Assembly (NCBI RefSeq): GCF_003449015.1
Contig: NZ_QRGD01000010.1
Location: 1 to 64,000 of the forward strand
DNA: 64,000 nt
Reading direction: 5' to 3'
DNA from: Aureibaculum luteum
Lineage (GTDB): Bacteria; Bacteroidota; Bacteroidia; Flavobacteriales; Flavobacteriaceae
Shown here: in pieces, positions 44,829-56,788 of the stretch
Layout: each line of letters begins with the position of its first letter
How positions within the stretch are numbered: the first letter of the stretch is position 1
Program-made: the position numbers and the translations under genes
The notes under the pieces: model-generated
Seen by the model: the letters and a program-made list of their open reading frames with translations, nothing else
The model's database searches: none
What the model was told of the DNA's origin: nothing

Positions 44829-45404
44829 ATGGCTAAACTACCAGAAATTTATTTTAAGAAGGATATTGAATGGAGAGCATGGTTGGAAGAAAACCATACT
44901 ACTGTTGGCGGTGTGTATCTTATTTTTTATAAAGTGGAAAGTGACATGCCTAGTATGCGTTGGGAAGAGGCCGTTAAAGTTGCCCTATGTTTTGGTTGGA
45001 TAGACTCTACTGTTAAAAAAATAGATAATGAACGTAGAAGGCAATATTTCTGTCCAAGAAATGCTAAAAGTGTTTGGAGTAAACTCAACAAAAATCACAT
45101 TATAGAGCTTATTGAAAATGACTTAATGCATCAGAGTGGCTTAACAAAAATAGATGTAGCCAAGAAAAATGGCTCATGGATAGCATTGGATGATGTTGAA
45201 AATTTAATTGTACCAGAAGAATTACAAAATGCCTTTGATAAAAATAATTTAGCTTTTGAAAATTACACCAATTTTGCACCCAGTTACAAAAAGAGCTATT
45301 TGTATTGGTTAAATCAAGCAAAACGACCTCAAACAAGAATGAATCGGATTGAGCAAATTATTCAATTTTGTGAGAAAAATATAAAATCTAGAGCTACTTG
45401 GTGA
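44829..45404 (+). CDS. YdeI/OmpD-associated family protein
   Basis: A 191-residue soluble protein beginning MAKLPEIYFKKDIEWRAWLEENH. Segments VYLIFYKVESDMPSMRWEEAVKVALCFGWIDS and RRQYFCPRNAKSVWSKLNKNHI are family signatures. The C-terminal SYKKSYLYWLNQAKRPQTRMNRIEQII helix belongs to the second part of the fold. Its true function is unknown. The start was moved 15 codons in from the longest frame because MAKLPE is the conserved N-terminus. Confidence 0.88.
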   Translation: MAKLPEIYFKKDIEWRAWLEENHTTVGGVYLIFYKVESDMPSMRWEEAVKVALCFGWIDSTVKKIDNERRRQYFCPRNAKSVWSKLNKNHIIELIENDLMHQSGLTKIDVAKKNGSWIALDDVENLIVPEELQNAFDKNNLAFENYTNFAPSYKKSYLYWLNQAKRPQTRMNRIEQIIQFCEKNIKSRATW

Positions 45405-45406
45405 CC

Positions 45407-46261
45407 CTATAAAAACACATTGCTTGAATTAGCATAAGACTTGTCAAACTCTTGTTGATTTAGATTTAATGCTATCTTATGCTCTTTAAAATAAGAAACT
45501 AATTTCTCGGTAGGCATATTACCCGTTAACTCGTCTTTTGCCATAGGACAACCTCCATATCCTTTTATAGCACTATCAAAACGATTACAACCAGAAGAAA
45601 ATGCAGCATGTACTTTTTCTTTCCATGTGCTAGGCGTTGTATGTAAATGAGCACCAAATTCTATATTAGAATGCATCGGAATCAGATTAGTAAAAAGATA
45701 CTCTATGATATCTGGTGTTGAACTTCCAATAGTATCTGACAAGGAAATTATTTTAACTCCCATAGCGGCCATTTTTTGTGTCCAATCGGCTACGATATCA
45801 ACATTCCAAGGATCTCCATAAGGATTACCAAACCCCATGGATAAATAAGCTACCACTTCTTTGTTCGATTTATCTGCAATATTTAAGATTTCCTTTAAAA
45901 TAACAATAGATTCTGCTATAGTTTTACCGGTATTACGCATTTGGAAGTTTTCCGAAATAGAAAAAGGATAGCCTAGATAATCTATTTCCTCAAATTGAGA
46001 AGCATCATTTGCCCCTCGTATATTGGCAACAATTGATAATAATTTACTTTTTGTAGTATTTAAGTCAAGCATAGAAAGTACCTCAGCAGTATCTCGCATT
46101 TGCGGAATTGCCTTAGGTGAAACAAAGCTACCAAAATCAATAGTATCAAAGCCAACCTTTAATAGTTGATTGATATACGCCGCCTTTGTTTCTGTGGGTA
46201 TAAACAACTTTATACCTTGCATGGCGTCTCTTGGACATTCTATGATTTTTAATAGACTCAT
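45407..46261 (-). CDS. Hydroxymethylglutaryl-CoA lyase
   Basis: Splits 3-hydroxy-3-methylglutaryl-CoA into acetyl-CoA and acetoacetate, the last step of leucine breakdown. The 284-residue TIM barrel begins with the family segment ECPRDAMQGI. GAHLHTTPSTW carries metal-binding His residues, and FDSAIKGYGGCPMAKDELTGN contains the catalytic loop Cys. Convergent with the YdeI-family gene, two bases apart. Confidence 0.93.
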   Translation of the reverse strand: MSLLKIIECPRDAMQGIKLFIPTETKAAYINQLLKVGFDTIDFGSFVSPKAIPQMRDTAEVLSMLDLNTTKSKLLSIVANIRGANDASQFEEIDYLGYPFSISENFQMRNTGKTIAESIVILKEILNIADKSNKEVVAYLSMGFGNPYGDPWNVDIVADWTQKMAAMGVKIISLSDTIGSSTPDIIEYLFTNLIPMHSNIEFGAHLHTTPSTWKEKVHAAFSSGCNRFDSAIKGYGGCPMAKDELTGNMPTEKLVSYFKEHKIALNLNQQEFDKSYANSSNVFL

Positions 46262-46294
46262 TGAAAATCAAAGATACAATTTGATATAACTATT

Positions 46295-46909
46295 TTAAGA
46301 AAATAAAATAAAAATTGCTATTCCAACAAAAACAATGATTTGCAACCATTTTAAAAACCTACCCATATTTTTATTTTGATTGAGGCCTTTAGCTATTTGT
46401 CCTGAAAGTATTGCAATTACGGAAAAAACAATCAGAGAAACTGCCATAAAAATAAAGCCTAAAATAAAAAACTGTATTACGGTACTCAGCTCTTTACTGA
46501 ATAAGAATGAAGGAAAAAAAGCCAAAAAGAAAATAGAAACTTTCGGATTCAGTACATTCATAATAAACCCTCGTTTAAATAATTGGAACATGCTTTTTTC
46601 GACTTTAACGTCTGTAGTCAAATTAATATTTGATGAACTTTTGTAAACTTTATAGGCCAAAAACATCAAGTAACTTGCACCAAATATCTTAAGTGCTAAA
46701 AATAAATTTTCATTGTCTTTGATGATGGTAGATACACCTAATGCCACTAATGTAGTATGAATAATGCAGCCAGAGATTAAACCAAAAACAGTTGCTAAAC
46801 CATATTTTACACCATCGGCAATACTTGTAATTAATACATAAATATTATCAGGACCCGGGGCAATTGCTAATAATGCTGTTGCTGCTATAAATGAAAGTAT
46901 GATGTCCAA
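46295..46909 (-). CDS. LysE-family translocator
   Basis: A small inner-membrane exporter of 204 residues with five to six hydrophobic helices. The N-terminal signature LLAIAPGPDNIYVL is intact, followed by GLATVFGLISGCIIHTTLVALGVS and FKRGFIMNVLNPKVSIFFLAFFPSF. Members export amino acids or derivatives (LysE, RhtB). It is 33 bases upstream of the HMG-CoA lyase gene, possibly in one transcript; substrate unknown. Confidence 0.93.
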   Translation of the reverse strand: MDIILSFIAATALLAIAPGPDNIYVLITSIADGVKYGLATVFGLISGCIIHTTLVALGVSTIIKDNENLFLALKIFGASYLMFLAYKVYKSSSNINLTTDVKVEKSMFQLFKRGFIMNVLNPKVSIFFLAFFPSFLFSKELSTVIQFFILGFIFMAVSLIVFSVIAILSGQIAKGLNQNKNMGRFLKWLQIIVFVGIAIFILFS

Positions 46910-46976
46910 TTGATGTACTAAATTGTTGGTTAATAGTTATTGTTATTTCAGGTACTTGCTAAATTAAGCAAAAAAA

Positions 46977-46998
46977 AATCCTGCCGAAGCAGGATTTT
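46977..46998 (-). terminator. Terminator of the pfkA-gap operon
   Basis: AAATCCTGC and GCAGGATTT form a stem with a four-base loop. On the minus strand it ends in a run of nine T. It is 25 bases after the GAPDH stop codon. Confidence 0.9.
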
Positions 46999-47022
46999 AA
47001 TATTCTTATAGTGCTGTATCAA

Positions 47023-49024
<2,002 letters not shown>

Positions 49025-49194
49025 TTTTACACTTATTTTAAAGCAGTGTAAAACTAAGAATAATTAAGGTAATTTATAGACTTTTTAGAACATTTATACG
49101 AAATCGTTATCGTTAGAAGTTGTAACACCTACGGCCTCACATTTTATTTAAATCACTAAATACGTGTATTTTATGACATTAACAGAAAAGTCAT

Positions 49195-52100
49195 TTAATT
49201 TTTAACTTTGCTGGGAATAGAATCTTTTTTTCTTGCCCCTATATTGATTAATTTCTTTTCGGCTTTTAAACTATCTTTAACTTTTTTCTTTTGCTTACCT
49301 CTATCACTTCTTTGAAGTAACTTATCAACCAATTCTTTTGTATTGTCATAATCCACTCGCCATGATAAACCAATACCATGTGTATAACCTTCTACATCAG
49401 TAACATCATATTCAATGTCATTTTGTCGAGTATATGCTTTTGCTCTTAATGTACCTTCCTCATTTAATGGTAGTTCAACCTCAACTTCTCCTACAATATT
49501 ATTCTGTTGTGTATTCGTACTAACCGGAACTCCAACTTTACCATTAACAATAAGCCTATCTGCAATTGTACTTGAAAAAGAAACCCCTAATTGATCACTT
49601 AAATCGTATGACCTTACATCATTTTTACTTGCAATATCATAGGTTACACCCAATTCAAATTTATCACCTTTTGACTTTAATATACCTGAAAGCACCTTCG
49701 CTATTTTCTCTGACAAATTACCAGTTAAAGCTGCATTTCCATCAAAATTTAAATTACCATCACTTAAAGGCATAAAAGAATTAGCCATTAATAAAGAGAA
49801 AAATTGAGTCATTTTTGCATCTTCGTTACTTAGTTTAAAATCTAATTCTGAATTTATACTTGAATTTTGGTTGACTAATTCTAGGTCAAAATCAATTTCA
49901 GAATTTAACAATTGCCCTGTAATTTTCGCTATCAGATTCACATCTATTTTCCTATTGGAACTTTGGTCTATATTATCTAATAAAACAGAAGGGTTGGCTT
50001 TTGTTTTATATATCGCTGTTATGTCTATAAAAGCATCAAACGGATTGCCATTCCAAATTACCTTTCCATTGGGTTGTACTATAAAGTCTTTATTCACAAT
50101 ATTTCTAAATTCATAAATTCCTTCAGAAATAATATAAGTTCCACTCATCTCAAATTTACCATTGGTATTTATTTCTATGCCTAAATATCCATTACCACTA
50201 CCCCTTAAAATACTACCTGTATTTTTATCAATAACAATCTCTGCAATAGCATTATCTCTAACTTCTAAATCAAAATTTAGATTTAATCCTTTTAGTTTGT
50301 CAAAAATTACTTCTTCGCGTTTGTTTTTATCGACCCCATTTTCCGCTAAGGTTACAAAATTAATTAGACCAGAATCTCCAATAGTTGAAACATCGCTTAA
50401 CGGAACAATAAACTCTGTACCAGGCATTGTTGCTCCTTCTACATTAATAGTTAACTGATCTGTGTATCCTTTAATACTGGCAGTTCCATCCATAAAGGCA
50501 GTTCCGTAATATTGTACATCTTCGTCTTCAACTGTATTTAAAACCAATAAATTATCAGTATCAATATTTAAATTTAAATACCATTTTTTGAACTTATAAT
50601 GAATGATACTACCATATAAACTACCGGTAGTATTCTTATCTATATCAGTAATTGTTGTTGGTAAAAATTTAAAGGTTCTGTTACTTAATTCTACTTTAGA
50701 ATTATTGGCAATATCAAAATCAACATTTAAATAGGGTATTTTAAGTCCTGCATTATCCAACGTTAATAGGCCATTAAAATCAGGGTTTTCAAGCAAACCA
50801 GAAACGGTTCCGTTACCTTTAACCTTACCTCTTATATTGGTTAATACGTCTTTCCCTAAATCGCTAAAAGAATTTATGTTAAACTCGTAAAAATTATAAT
50901 TGGCAAGAATTGTAGGCTGCTCTACTGAAAAATCAATTTCACCATCAGCAACAAAAACATCAAATCGGTCATTGGTTAATCTTGCTGCAACATGATATTG
51001 ATCAATGGAGTTGTCTCCTTGTGCGGTAATAAAAAGATTACCTTGTTTTATATCATTTATATAAAAGTCATTAATGGAAACATTGGCCAACGGAAAAGAC
51101 TCTCCGTTCATTTGTTTGTAATTAACCTTCCCGTTTACCAAACCTTTCATAATAAAGCCATCTATATATGGCGTTATGCCATTTAGATCAACATTTTTTA
51201 AATTCAACGTTAGGTCTTTATTGCTTTTACCATTAATAATACCGGCCATATCAATAATTTGATCTTCATGAGAAACCGTAAACTTATCGAAAGCAAAGGT
51301 GTTAAACCCCTTGTCAAATACAATTTTATTTTGATTGTTGTTCGTTGGGTTTATGGCCCAGTTGTTTTCTTTAAAAACAATATTAGATTTTTTTAAACCT
51401 ACAACCGATTTATTATTTTCATTTATAGTATGATAGAAACTTAAATCGTACTTTTCCTTTAAATCTTTACCTCCAACAAAATCTGTTCTAAAAAACAGCG
51501 TGTCATTCAACGTTACATTTACCAAGTTAACATCTGCAACATTATAATATTTGGTTTTTATTTCATCGACACTTAATAGCGTGTTATAAATTGGGTTTTT
51601 ATTATCAATTTGTAATCTAATGTTTTCAATAAGATTGTCATAGGCGTCAATGTGTGGCGATTTTACAGTCAATTCGAACTGGTCTGAATCAGAACTAATT
51701 ACCCCTTTAATAGTTGAATTAGCCCCTATTTTCACCTCAGGAAAGAATACATCAACAATTTTATTGTAAATTTTAAAATTGAAGTCGACAAATTGCCCTT
51801 TCGTTACAACGGCAGGTGTATAATTAGCATAAATACCAGCAAATGAATTTGTTGCTAGTTTTCCTATTTCATTATATTTAAAGATCCCTTTTATTTTACC
51901 TTCTATTATATCAGTGGAGTTAATAGTTACAACCCTTATACTATCCTGAAATTCTGACGCAACTTTAAAATCAGTAAAAAAGTAATTATCATTTTGATTG
52001 GTATAGGAAGCATTAGAAAAATTTATTTCACCTGCAATATTATCTAACGAATTTCCTCGTAATTTTATATCTATTTTTCCTTTAAGGATTGCCATGGAGT

Positions 52101-53628
52101 CTCTTTTAAATAGATTGAGTTTATTAAAATCTGAATACACCACATCTGCAACGAAATCAAAATCATATACTTTTTTTGACAAATCTGCCAAACCTGTAAA
52201 ACTCATTTGTAGGTTTTCATCTTTAGAGACTAAACTTCCATTAAAATGTTTGTTTTTGAAGACACCGTTAATATCAATATCATTATAGGTATACCCCTTG
52301 TATTGATGTTTAAAAATATTACCATTTATGGAAGTATTAATATGATCTAATGTAAAGCCTTTACCTTTTATATCTGCAATAAGTGATAATTTACCTACAA
52401 GGCTATCTTGTATTATTTTTCCAAATTCTAAGTCTACAAATTCAATTTCACCAATATATTTAGCATTATTTATGTCATTGATATCCGTCATTTTTAAATT
52501 GGTAATAATTTTACCCAAATCTGTTTTAACGATAACATCGGCATTCATTAAAGTAGTAGTTATGAATGATTGACCAGTAACACTAAACCTTCCCAATTTA
52601 CCAACTGCTGGTGGTAAATTTTGACCTAAAAGATTAGGTAATATTATCTTTAAATTTTCGTAGTTCGATGTAAGCTCATTAATATTAGCGGTTAATGAAA
52701 AACCATTTTCTTTATTTATCGCATTTTCAAAATGAAAATGCCCATTTATAATAGAATTTCTATTTGATACCAACTCAAAATTAGTAAGCTTAAAATCGTT
52801 TAAAGTTCCTTTTAAATTGGTAGTAAAATTAACCTTATCATTTAATCCAATTTCACTATAAAACTTATTCAAATCAATTAGTGACACTTCCCCTTTAGTA
52901 ACTGCAGCATCGATTTGTACTTTATTATTAAAATCTGCCAAATCTTCTCGCTTATAATTAAAAGTAAAATCAGCATTGACAGTAGAGTTCTCCGTTTCCA
53001 AATACGTGGAATCAAAGGTCATTTTTGTTTTGGTATAAACAAAATTTGACGTCAACTGTTTCACTTCAATTCCATGATTTTCCACCAAAGAAATCCTTCT
53101 CACGTTTGCATAAACTTTAGGTCCTTCAATTTTAAAATCATCTACAATCCCTATAATATTCTTATAATACACAATAGCATCCTCTTGTTTATTTTTATCA
53201 AATAAATAAAAATTAGCATTGTCAATATTTAACTTGGAAGAAGTCAATAAAAAGGGTGTTGATGAAGGTTCTGAATCCTTACTATCAAACTTATCAATAA
53301 AAACGGATAAGTTATCTTGTTCTTCACCACTATAGGTCTTCATATGCATATAAAGGCCTGAAACATCAACTTCACCAAACTCAAGTTTATTATCTAAAAT
53401 ATTTTTATAACTAAAAACTGATGTAGAAATTTCATTTACATAAATTAACGTATCATTATGATGATCGTCAATTTGAACCCCTTTTAATTTAACATTGCCC
53501 AAATAAGATAAATCTACTTTTTGAACAACGATATTGGTGTTATACGTTTTATTTAAACTGTTTGTAACAATTTTGGCAAGTTTAGTTTGTACTATAGGCA
53601 GTGAGAGTAGAACAACAGATACGACCAC
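49195..53628 (-). CDS. tamB: Translocation and assembly module protein TamB
   Basis: A large AsmA/TamB-superfamily protein of about 1480 residues bridging inner and outer membranes for lipid transport or outer-membrane assembly. The N-terminal helix (VVSVVLLSLPIVQTKLAKIVTNSLNKTYNTNIVV) is followed by over 1000 residues of repeating beta strands, and the C-terminal DUF490/TamB domain has the TNGKFEMSGTYIISEGIYEF and LSDQLGVSFSSTIADRL segments. The frame start given here is a GTG inside the membrane helix. The family N-terminus needs about 20 more codons, which are open back to a stop at about 53710 and contain no ATG, GTG or TTG, so an ATT near 53691 may be the true start. Confidence 0.92.
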   Translation of the reverse strand: MVVSVVLLSLPIVQTKLAKIVTNSLNKTYNTNIVVQKVDLSYLGNVKLKGVQIDDHHNDTLIYVNEISTSVFSYKNILDNKLEFGEVDVSGLYMHMKTYSGEEQDNLSVFIDKFDSKDSEPSSTPFLLTSSKLNIDNANFYLFDKNKQEDAIVYYKNIIGIVDDFKIEGPKVYANVRRISLVENHGIEVKQLTSNFVYTKTKMTFDSTYLETENSTVNADFTFNYKREDLADFNNKVQIDAAVTKGEVSLIDLNKFYSEIGLNDKVNFTTNLKGTLNDFKLTNFELVSNRNSIINGHFHFENAINKENGFSLTANINELTSNYENLKIILPNLLGQNLPPAVGKLGRFSVTGQSFITTTLMNADVIVKTDLGKIITNLKMTDINDINNAKYIGEIEFVDLEFGKIIQDSLVGKLSLIADIKGKGFTLDHINTSINGNIFKHQYKGYTYNDIDINGVFKNKHFNGSLVSKDENLQMSFTGLADLSKKVYDFDFVADVVYSDFNKLNLFKRDSMAILKGKIDIKLRGNSLDNIAGEINFSNASYTNQNDNYFFTDFKVASEFQDSIRVVTINSTDIIEGKIKGIFKYNEIGKLATNSFAGIYANYTPAVVTKGQFVDFNFKIYNKIVDVFFPEVKIGANSTIKGVISSDSDQFELTVKSPHIDAYDNLIENIRLQIDNKNPIYNTLLSVDEIKTKYYNVADVNLVNVTLNDTLFFRTDFVGGKDLKEKYDLSFYHTINENNKSVVGLKKSNIVFKENNWAINPTNNNQNKIVFDKGFNTFAFDKFTVSHEDQIIDMAGIINGKSNKDLTLNLKNVDLNGITPYIDGFIMKGLVNGKVNYKQMNGESFPLANVSINDFYINDIKQGNLFITAQGDNSIDQYHVAARLTNDRFDVFVADGEIDFSVEQPTILANYNFYEFNINSFSDLGKDVLTNIRGKVKGNGTVSGLLENPDFNGLLTLDNAGLKIPYLNVDFDIANNSKVELSNRTFKFLPTTITDIDKNTTGSLYGSIIHYKFKKWYLNLNIDTDNLLVLNTVEDEDVQYYGTAFMDGTASIKGYTDQLTINVEGATMPGTEFIVPLSDVSTIGDSGLINFVTLAENGVDKNKREEVIFDKLKGLNLNFDLEVRDNAIAEIVIDKNTGSILRGSGNGYLGIEINTNGKFEMSGTYIISEGIYEFRNIVNKDFIVQPNGKVIWNGNPFDAFIDITAIYKTKANPSVLLDNIDQSSNRKIDVNLIAKITGQLLNSEIDFDLELVNQNSSINSELDFKLSNEDAKMTQFFSLLMANSFMPLSDGNLNFDGNAALTGNLSEKIAKVLSGILKSKGDKFELGVTYDIASKNDVRSYDLSDQLGVSFSSTIADRLIVNGKVGVPVSTNTQQNNIVGEVEVELPLNEEGTLRAKAYTRQNDIEYDVTDVEGYTHGIGLSWRVDYDNTKELVDKLLQRSDRGKQKKKVKDSLKAEKKLINIGARKKDSIPSKVKN

Positions 53629-53874
53629 TAATAATAATAAAATTAATAGTGTTCTTACAATTATTTTTTTTGCTCTTTTGATAGTTTTAATTGTTATAAA
53701 TTTGCCGTGCTAAAATTACACAATTTACAGGTACAAATTTTATGCCTTAAATACATAAATTTGTCTTAATTATTCATATTATGTATTTAGTTTCAAAACT
53801 CATAAGGTTCAGACGCAAAATAGCATGCTCTCTTACTCTAATTAAGGAGTATAAATAAAAATAATAAGGTTAAC

Positions 53875-54903
53875 TTGAAAACAAATAATTCAACATATAT
53901 TTTAGCGATAGAATCATCTTGCGATGACACAGGGGTGGCTATCTTACACAACGACAAAGTATTGTGTAATGTTGTGGCTAATCAAGAAATTCATTCACAA
54001 TATGGTGGCGTGGTTCCTGAATTGGCCTCAAGAGCACATCAGCAAAATATTGTACCTGTTGTTGCTCAGGCCCTGAAGCAAGCTGGAATTGATAAAAAAC
54101 AATTGAATGCTATCGCGTTTACAAAAGGCCCAGGTTTAATGGGCTCTTTATTAGTGGGTAGTTCTTTTGCCAAGTCCATGGCTTTAGCTTTAAACATACC
54201 ACTAATAGGGGTCAACCATATGCAAGCTCATATTTTGGCTCATTTTATAAATGATGATAGTCAACAAAAACCGCCTTTTCCATTTTTATGTTTAACGATA
54301 AGTGGTGGACATACGCAAATTGTTAAAATAACAGATCATTTTACGATGGAAGTTATTGGAGAAACCATTGATGATGCTGTTGGTGAAGCTTTCGATAAAT
54401 CTGCTAAAATTTTAGGCTTGCCTTATCCAGGTGGACCATTGGTAGACAAACATGCTCAATTAGGAAATCCGAATGCTTATATTTTCACAAAACCAAAAAC
54501 TAAAAATTCACTCGATTTTAGTTTTAGTGGATTAAAAACTGCTATTCTTTATTTTATTCAAAAACAAGTCAAAGAAAACCCTAATTTCATCGAAGAAAAC
54601 CTAAATGATATCTGTGCTTCTATACAATTTACTATTACGACTATATTAATGGATAAATTGAAAAAAGCCGTGAAACAGACAGGCATTAAACATATTGCTA
54701 TTGCCGGAGGAGTTTCTGCAAATTCTGAAATACGAAAAGTCTTAAAGAAAGCTGAAAACAAATATAATTGGACCACCTATATACCTAAATTTGAATACAC
54801 CATGGATAATGCGGCTATGATTGGAATAGTGGGGTATTATAAATATTTAGATGAGCAGTTTGATGATTTGGGAATTACCGCAAGTGCGAGAATGAAGTTT
54901 TAG
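53875..54903 (+). CDS. tsaD: tRNA N6-adenosine threonylcarbamoyltransferase TsaD
   Basis: Universal tRNA t6A-modification enzyme of 342 residues. Starts ILAIESSCDDTGVAI, with the metal-binding HMQAHILAHF, the SGGHTQIV and GEAFDKSAKILGLPYPGGP motifs and GGVSANSEIR. The only possible start that keeps the family N-terminus is TTG 53875. No ATG or GTG lies between the upstream in-frame stop and the IESSCDD motif. It is divergent from tamB across 246 bases. Confidence 0.96.
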   Translation: MKTNNSTYILAIESSCDDTGVAILHNDKVLCNVVANQEIHSQYGGVVPELASRAHQQNIVPVVAQALKQAGIDKKQLNAIAFTKGPGLMGSLLVGSSFAKSMALALNIPLIGVNHMQAHILAHFINDDSQQKPPFPFLCLTISGGHTQIVKITDHFTMEVIGETIDDAVGEAFDKSAKILGLPYPGGPLVDKHAQLGNPNAYIFTKPKTKNSLDFSFSGLKTAILYFIQKQVKENPNFIEENLNDICASIQFTITTILMDKLKKAVKQTGIKHIAIAGGVSANSEIRKVLKKAENKYNWTTYIPKFEYTMDNAAMIGIVGYYKYLDEQFDDLGITASARMKF

Positions 54904-54929
54904 TATTTAAAGTTATGGTATCTTAAATA

Positions 54930-55274
54930 CTATTCCGTCATTTTATTAAAATCCAAAGCTTTATCAATCCAATATTCTAAATCGGATTCTAGATCAAAAC
55001 CACTTGGAGTTATAAAAATATAGCCTTTCATGGGTCTTCCTGTAAAGTCCATGGGTAGACAAACGTCTTTTTTTATTTCTTCTTCATAAGCTGGCATTCC
55101 TATTTTTACCATTAACAAACTGTCGCCATATTTTTTATCGATATGGATTCCACATGTCATTTTTTCATTGACCATAAAAATCAGTCCACCCATCATTTTT
55201 TTACTGTAAAATGGAACTTTTTTTGATTTAATGATTTCATTAATTCGCTCCCCTAATTGTATATCGTATGGCAT
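54930..55274 (-). CDS. TfoX/Sxy N-terminal domain protein
   Basis: A 114-residue single-domain protein. Core features are VPFYSKKMMGGLIFMVNEKMTCGIHIDK and RPMKGYIFI, matching the TfoX N-terminal fold. In gammaproteobacteria TfoX regulates competence. Stand-alone versions in Bacteroidetes have no known function. Confidence 0.85.
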   Translation of the reverse strand: MPYDIQLGERINEIIKSKKVPFYSKKMMGGLIFMVNEKMTCGIHIDKKYGDSLLMVKIGMPAYEEEIKKDVCLPMDFTGRPMKGYIFITPSGFDLESDLEYWIDKALDFNKMTE

Positions 55275-55333
55275 TTATTAATTGTTTTCGCTTTACAAAT
55301 TACAATTATTATTGGATTATACTATGAATAAAA

Positions 55334-55368
55334 AAATCCCAAATTCTAACAATTAGAATTTGGGATTT
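55334..55368. terminator. Bidirectional terminator
   Basis: AAATCCCAAATTCTAA and TTAGAATTTGGGATTT pair over 16 bases with a three-base loop. A-rich sequence before and T-rich after serve both strands. It closes the acyltransferase gene on the minus strand. Confidence 0.88.
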
Positions 55369-55391
55369 TATATTTTTTAAAATGTTTATTA

Positions 55392-56639
55392 CTATCCAAG
55401 CATTGCTTCGGCAATTTTCTTGTAAACACCTTGTTTTAGTTTATCTCTAATCTCAGAAAAGGCTATTATTGTCGCTTTTACATCTTCTAATGTATGAGCT
55501 GCAGTTGGAATCATTCTTAATAAAATCATTCCTTTAGGAATTACAGGGTACACCACAATAGAACAGAAAATACCATGATTTTCTCTTAAATCATTTACCA
55601 TAGCCATAGCTTCTGGTATATCACCTTCTAAAAATACGGGTGTTACACACGTATTTGTGTTACCAATATCAAATCCATTTTCTTTTAAACCTGATTGTAA
55701 CGCATTTACATTTTCCCAAAGTTTTTCTTTCAACTCTGGCATAGTACGTAACATATCCAAACGTTTTAATGCACCTTTAACCATAACCATAGGTAATGAT
55801 TTTGCAAACATTTGCGAACGCATATTGTATTTTAAGTACTGAATAATATCTTTATCAGCAGCGAAAAAGGCTCCAATACCAGCCATAGATTTTGCGAAAG
55901 TCGCAAAATAGACATCAATACCATCTTGAACACCTTGCTCAACTCCTGCTCCTCTTCCTCCTTCACCTAAGGTTCCGAATCCGTGAGCATCATCGACTAA
56001 AAATCTGAAATTATATTTTTCCTTTAGAGCAACAATTTCTTTCAATTTACCTTGTTCGCCTCGCATACCAAAAACACCTTCTGATATGACTAAAATTCCA
56101 CCACCGTTTTCAGTAGCCATTTTAGTTGCTCTTTTTAAGTTTTTTTCTAAACTCTCTACATCATTATGTTTGTAAACAAAACGTTTACCAGCATGTAAAC
56201 GCACACCATCAATAATACAGGCATGTGTATCCATGTCATAAACAATAACATCATGTTTTGTAACTAAAGCATCTATCGCAGATACCATTCCTTGGTAACC
56301 GAAATTAACTAAATATGCAGCTTCCTTATGAACAAACTCCGCACATTCTTGTTCTAATTGCTCATGAAAGTGGGTATGTCCAGACATCATTCTGGCACCC
56401 ATTGGGTATGCCATACCATGTTCAGCAGCAGCAGCAGCATCAGCTTTTATCACCTCTGGATGATTAGCTAAACCTAAGTAATCATTTATACTCCAAGTGA
56501 TCACTTTTTTACCGTTAAAACCCATTCTGTTTGAAATAGGTCCTTCTAACTTTGGAAACACATAATATCCTTCCGCTTGCTCGGCCCATTTACCTAAAGG
56601 CCCTTTATCGTTAATTATTCTTTCAAATAAATCTTTCAT
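55392..56639 (-). CDS. Serine palmitoyltransferase-like enzyme, probable cysteate fatty acyltransferase
   Basis: An alpha-oxoamine synthase of 415 residues (PLP-dependent, condenses an amino acid with acyl-CoA). Motifs: SINDYLGLANHP, GYQGMVSAIDALV, VDDAHGFGTLGEGGRG and the PLP lysine in YFATFAKSMAGIGAFF. In Flavobacterium a member of this family makes capnine from cysteate and fatty acyl-CoA, needed for sulfonolipids and gliding. The cysteine-synthase-like gene 150 bases upstream could supply cysteate. A 2-amino-3-ketobutyrate ligase or sphingolipid role remains possible. Confidence 0.85.
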   Translation of the reverse strand: MKDLFERIINDKGPLGKWAEQAEGYYVFPKLEGPISNRMGFNGKKVITWSINDYLGLANHPEVIKADAAAAAEHGMAYPMGARMMSGHTHFHEQLEQECAEFVHKEAAYLVNFGYQGMVSAIDALVTKHDVIVYDMDTHACIIDGVRLHAGKRFVYKHNDVESLEKNLKRATKMATENGGGILVISEGVFGMRGEQGKLKEIVALKEKYNFRFLVDDAHGFGTLGEGGRGAGVEQGVQDGIDVYFATFAKSMAGIGAFFAADKDIIQYLKYNMRSQMFAKSLPMVMVKGALKRLDMLRTMPELKEKLWENVNALQSGLKENGFDIGNTNTCVTPVFLEGDIPEAMAMVNDLRENHGIFCSIVVYPVIPKGMILLRMIPTAAHTLEDVKATIIAFSEIRDKLKQGVYKKIAEAMLG

Positions 56640-56747
56640 CTCGAATCTCTAATTTAATTTTGCAAAGTAACGTATTTTTTAACGTATTTTGAACTACCTC
56701 GCAACTCTTTTTTAACAAGTTACTAATTTTAAATGAATTATATAAAA

Positions 56748-56771
56748 AAAGGCTTCAATATTGAAGCCTTT
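56748..56771 (-). terminator. Terminator between the cysteine-synthase-like and acyltransferase genes
   Basis: AAAGGCTTCAAT and ATTGAAGCCTTT are perfectly complementary. T-rich sequence follows on both strands. It separates the two presumed sulfonolipid genes into two transcripts or attenuates read-through. Confidence 0.85.
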
Positions 56772-56788
56772 TTGAAACTTTAAATCAC

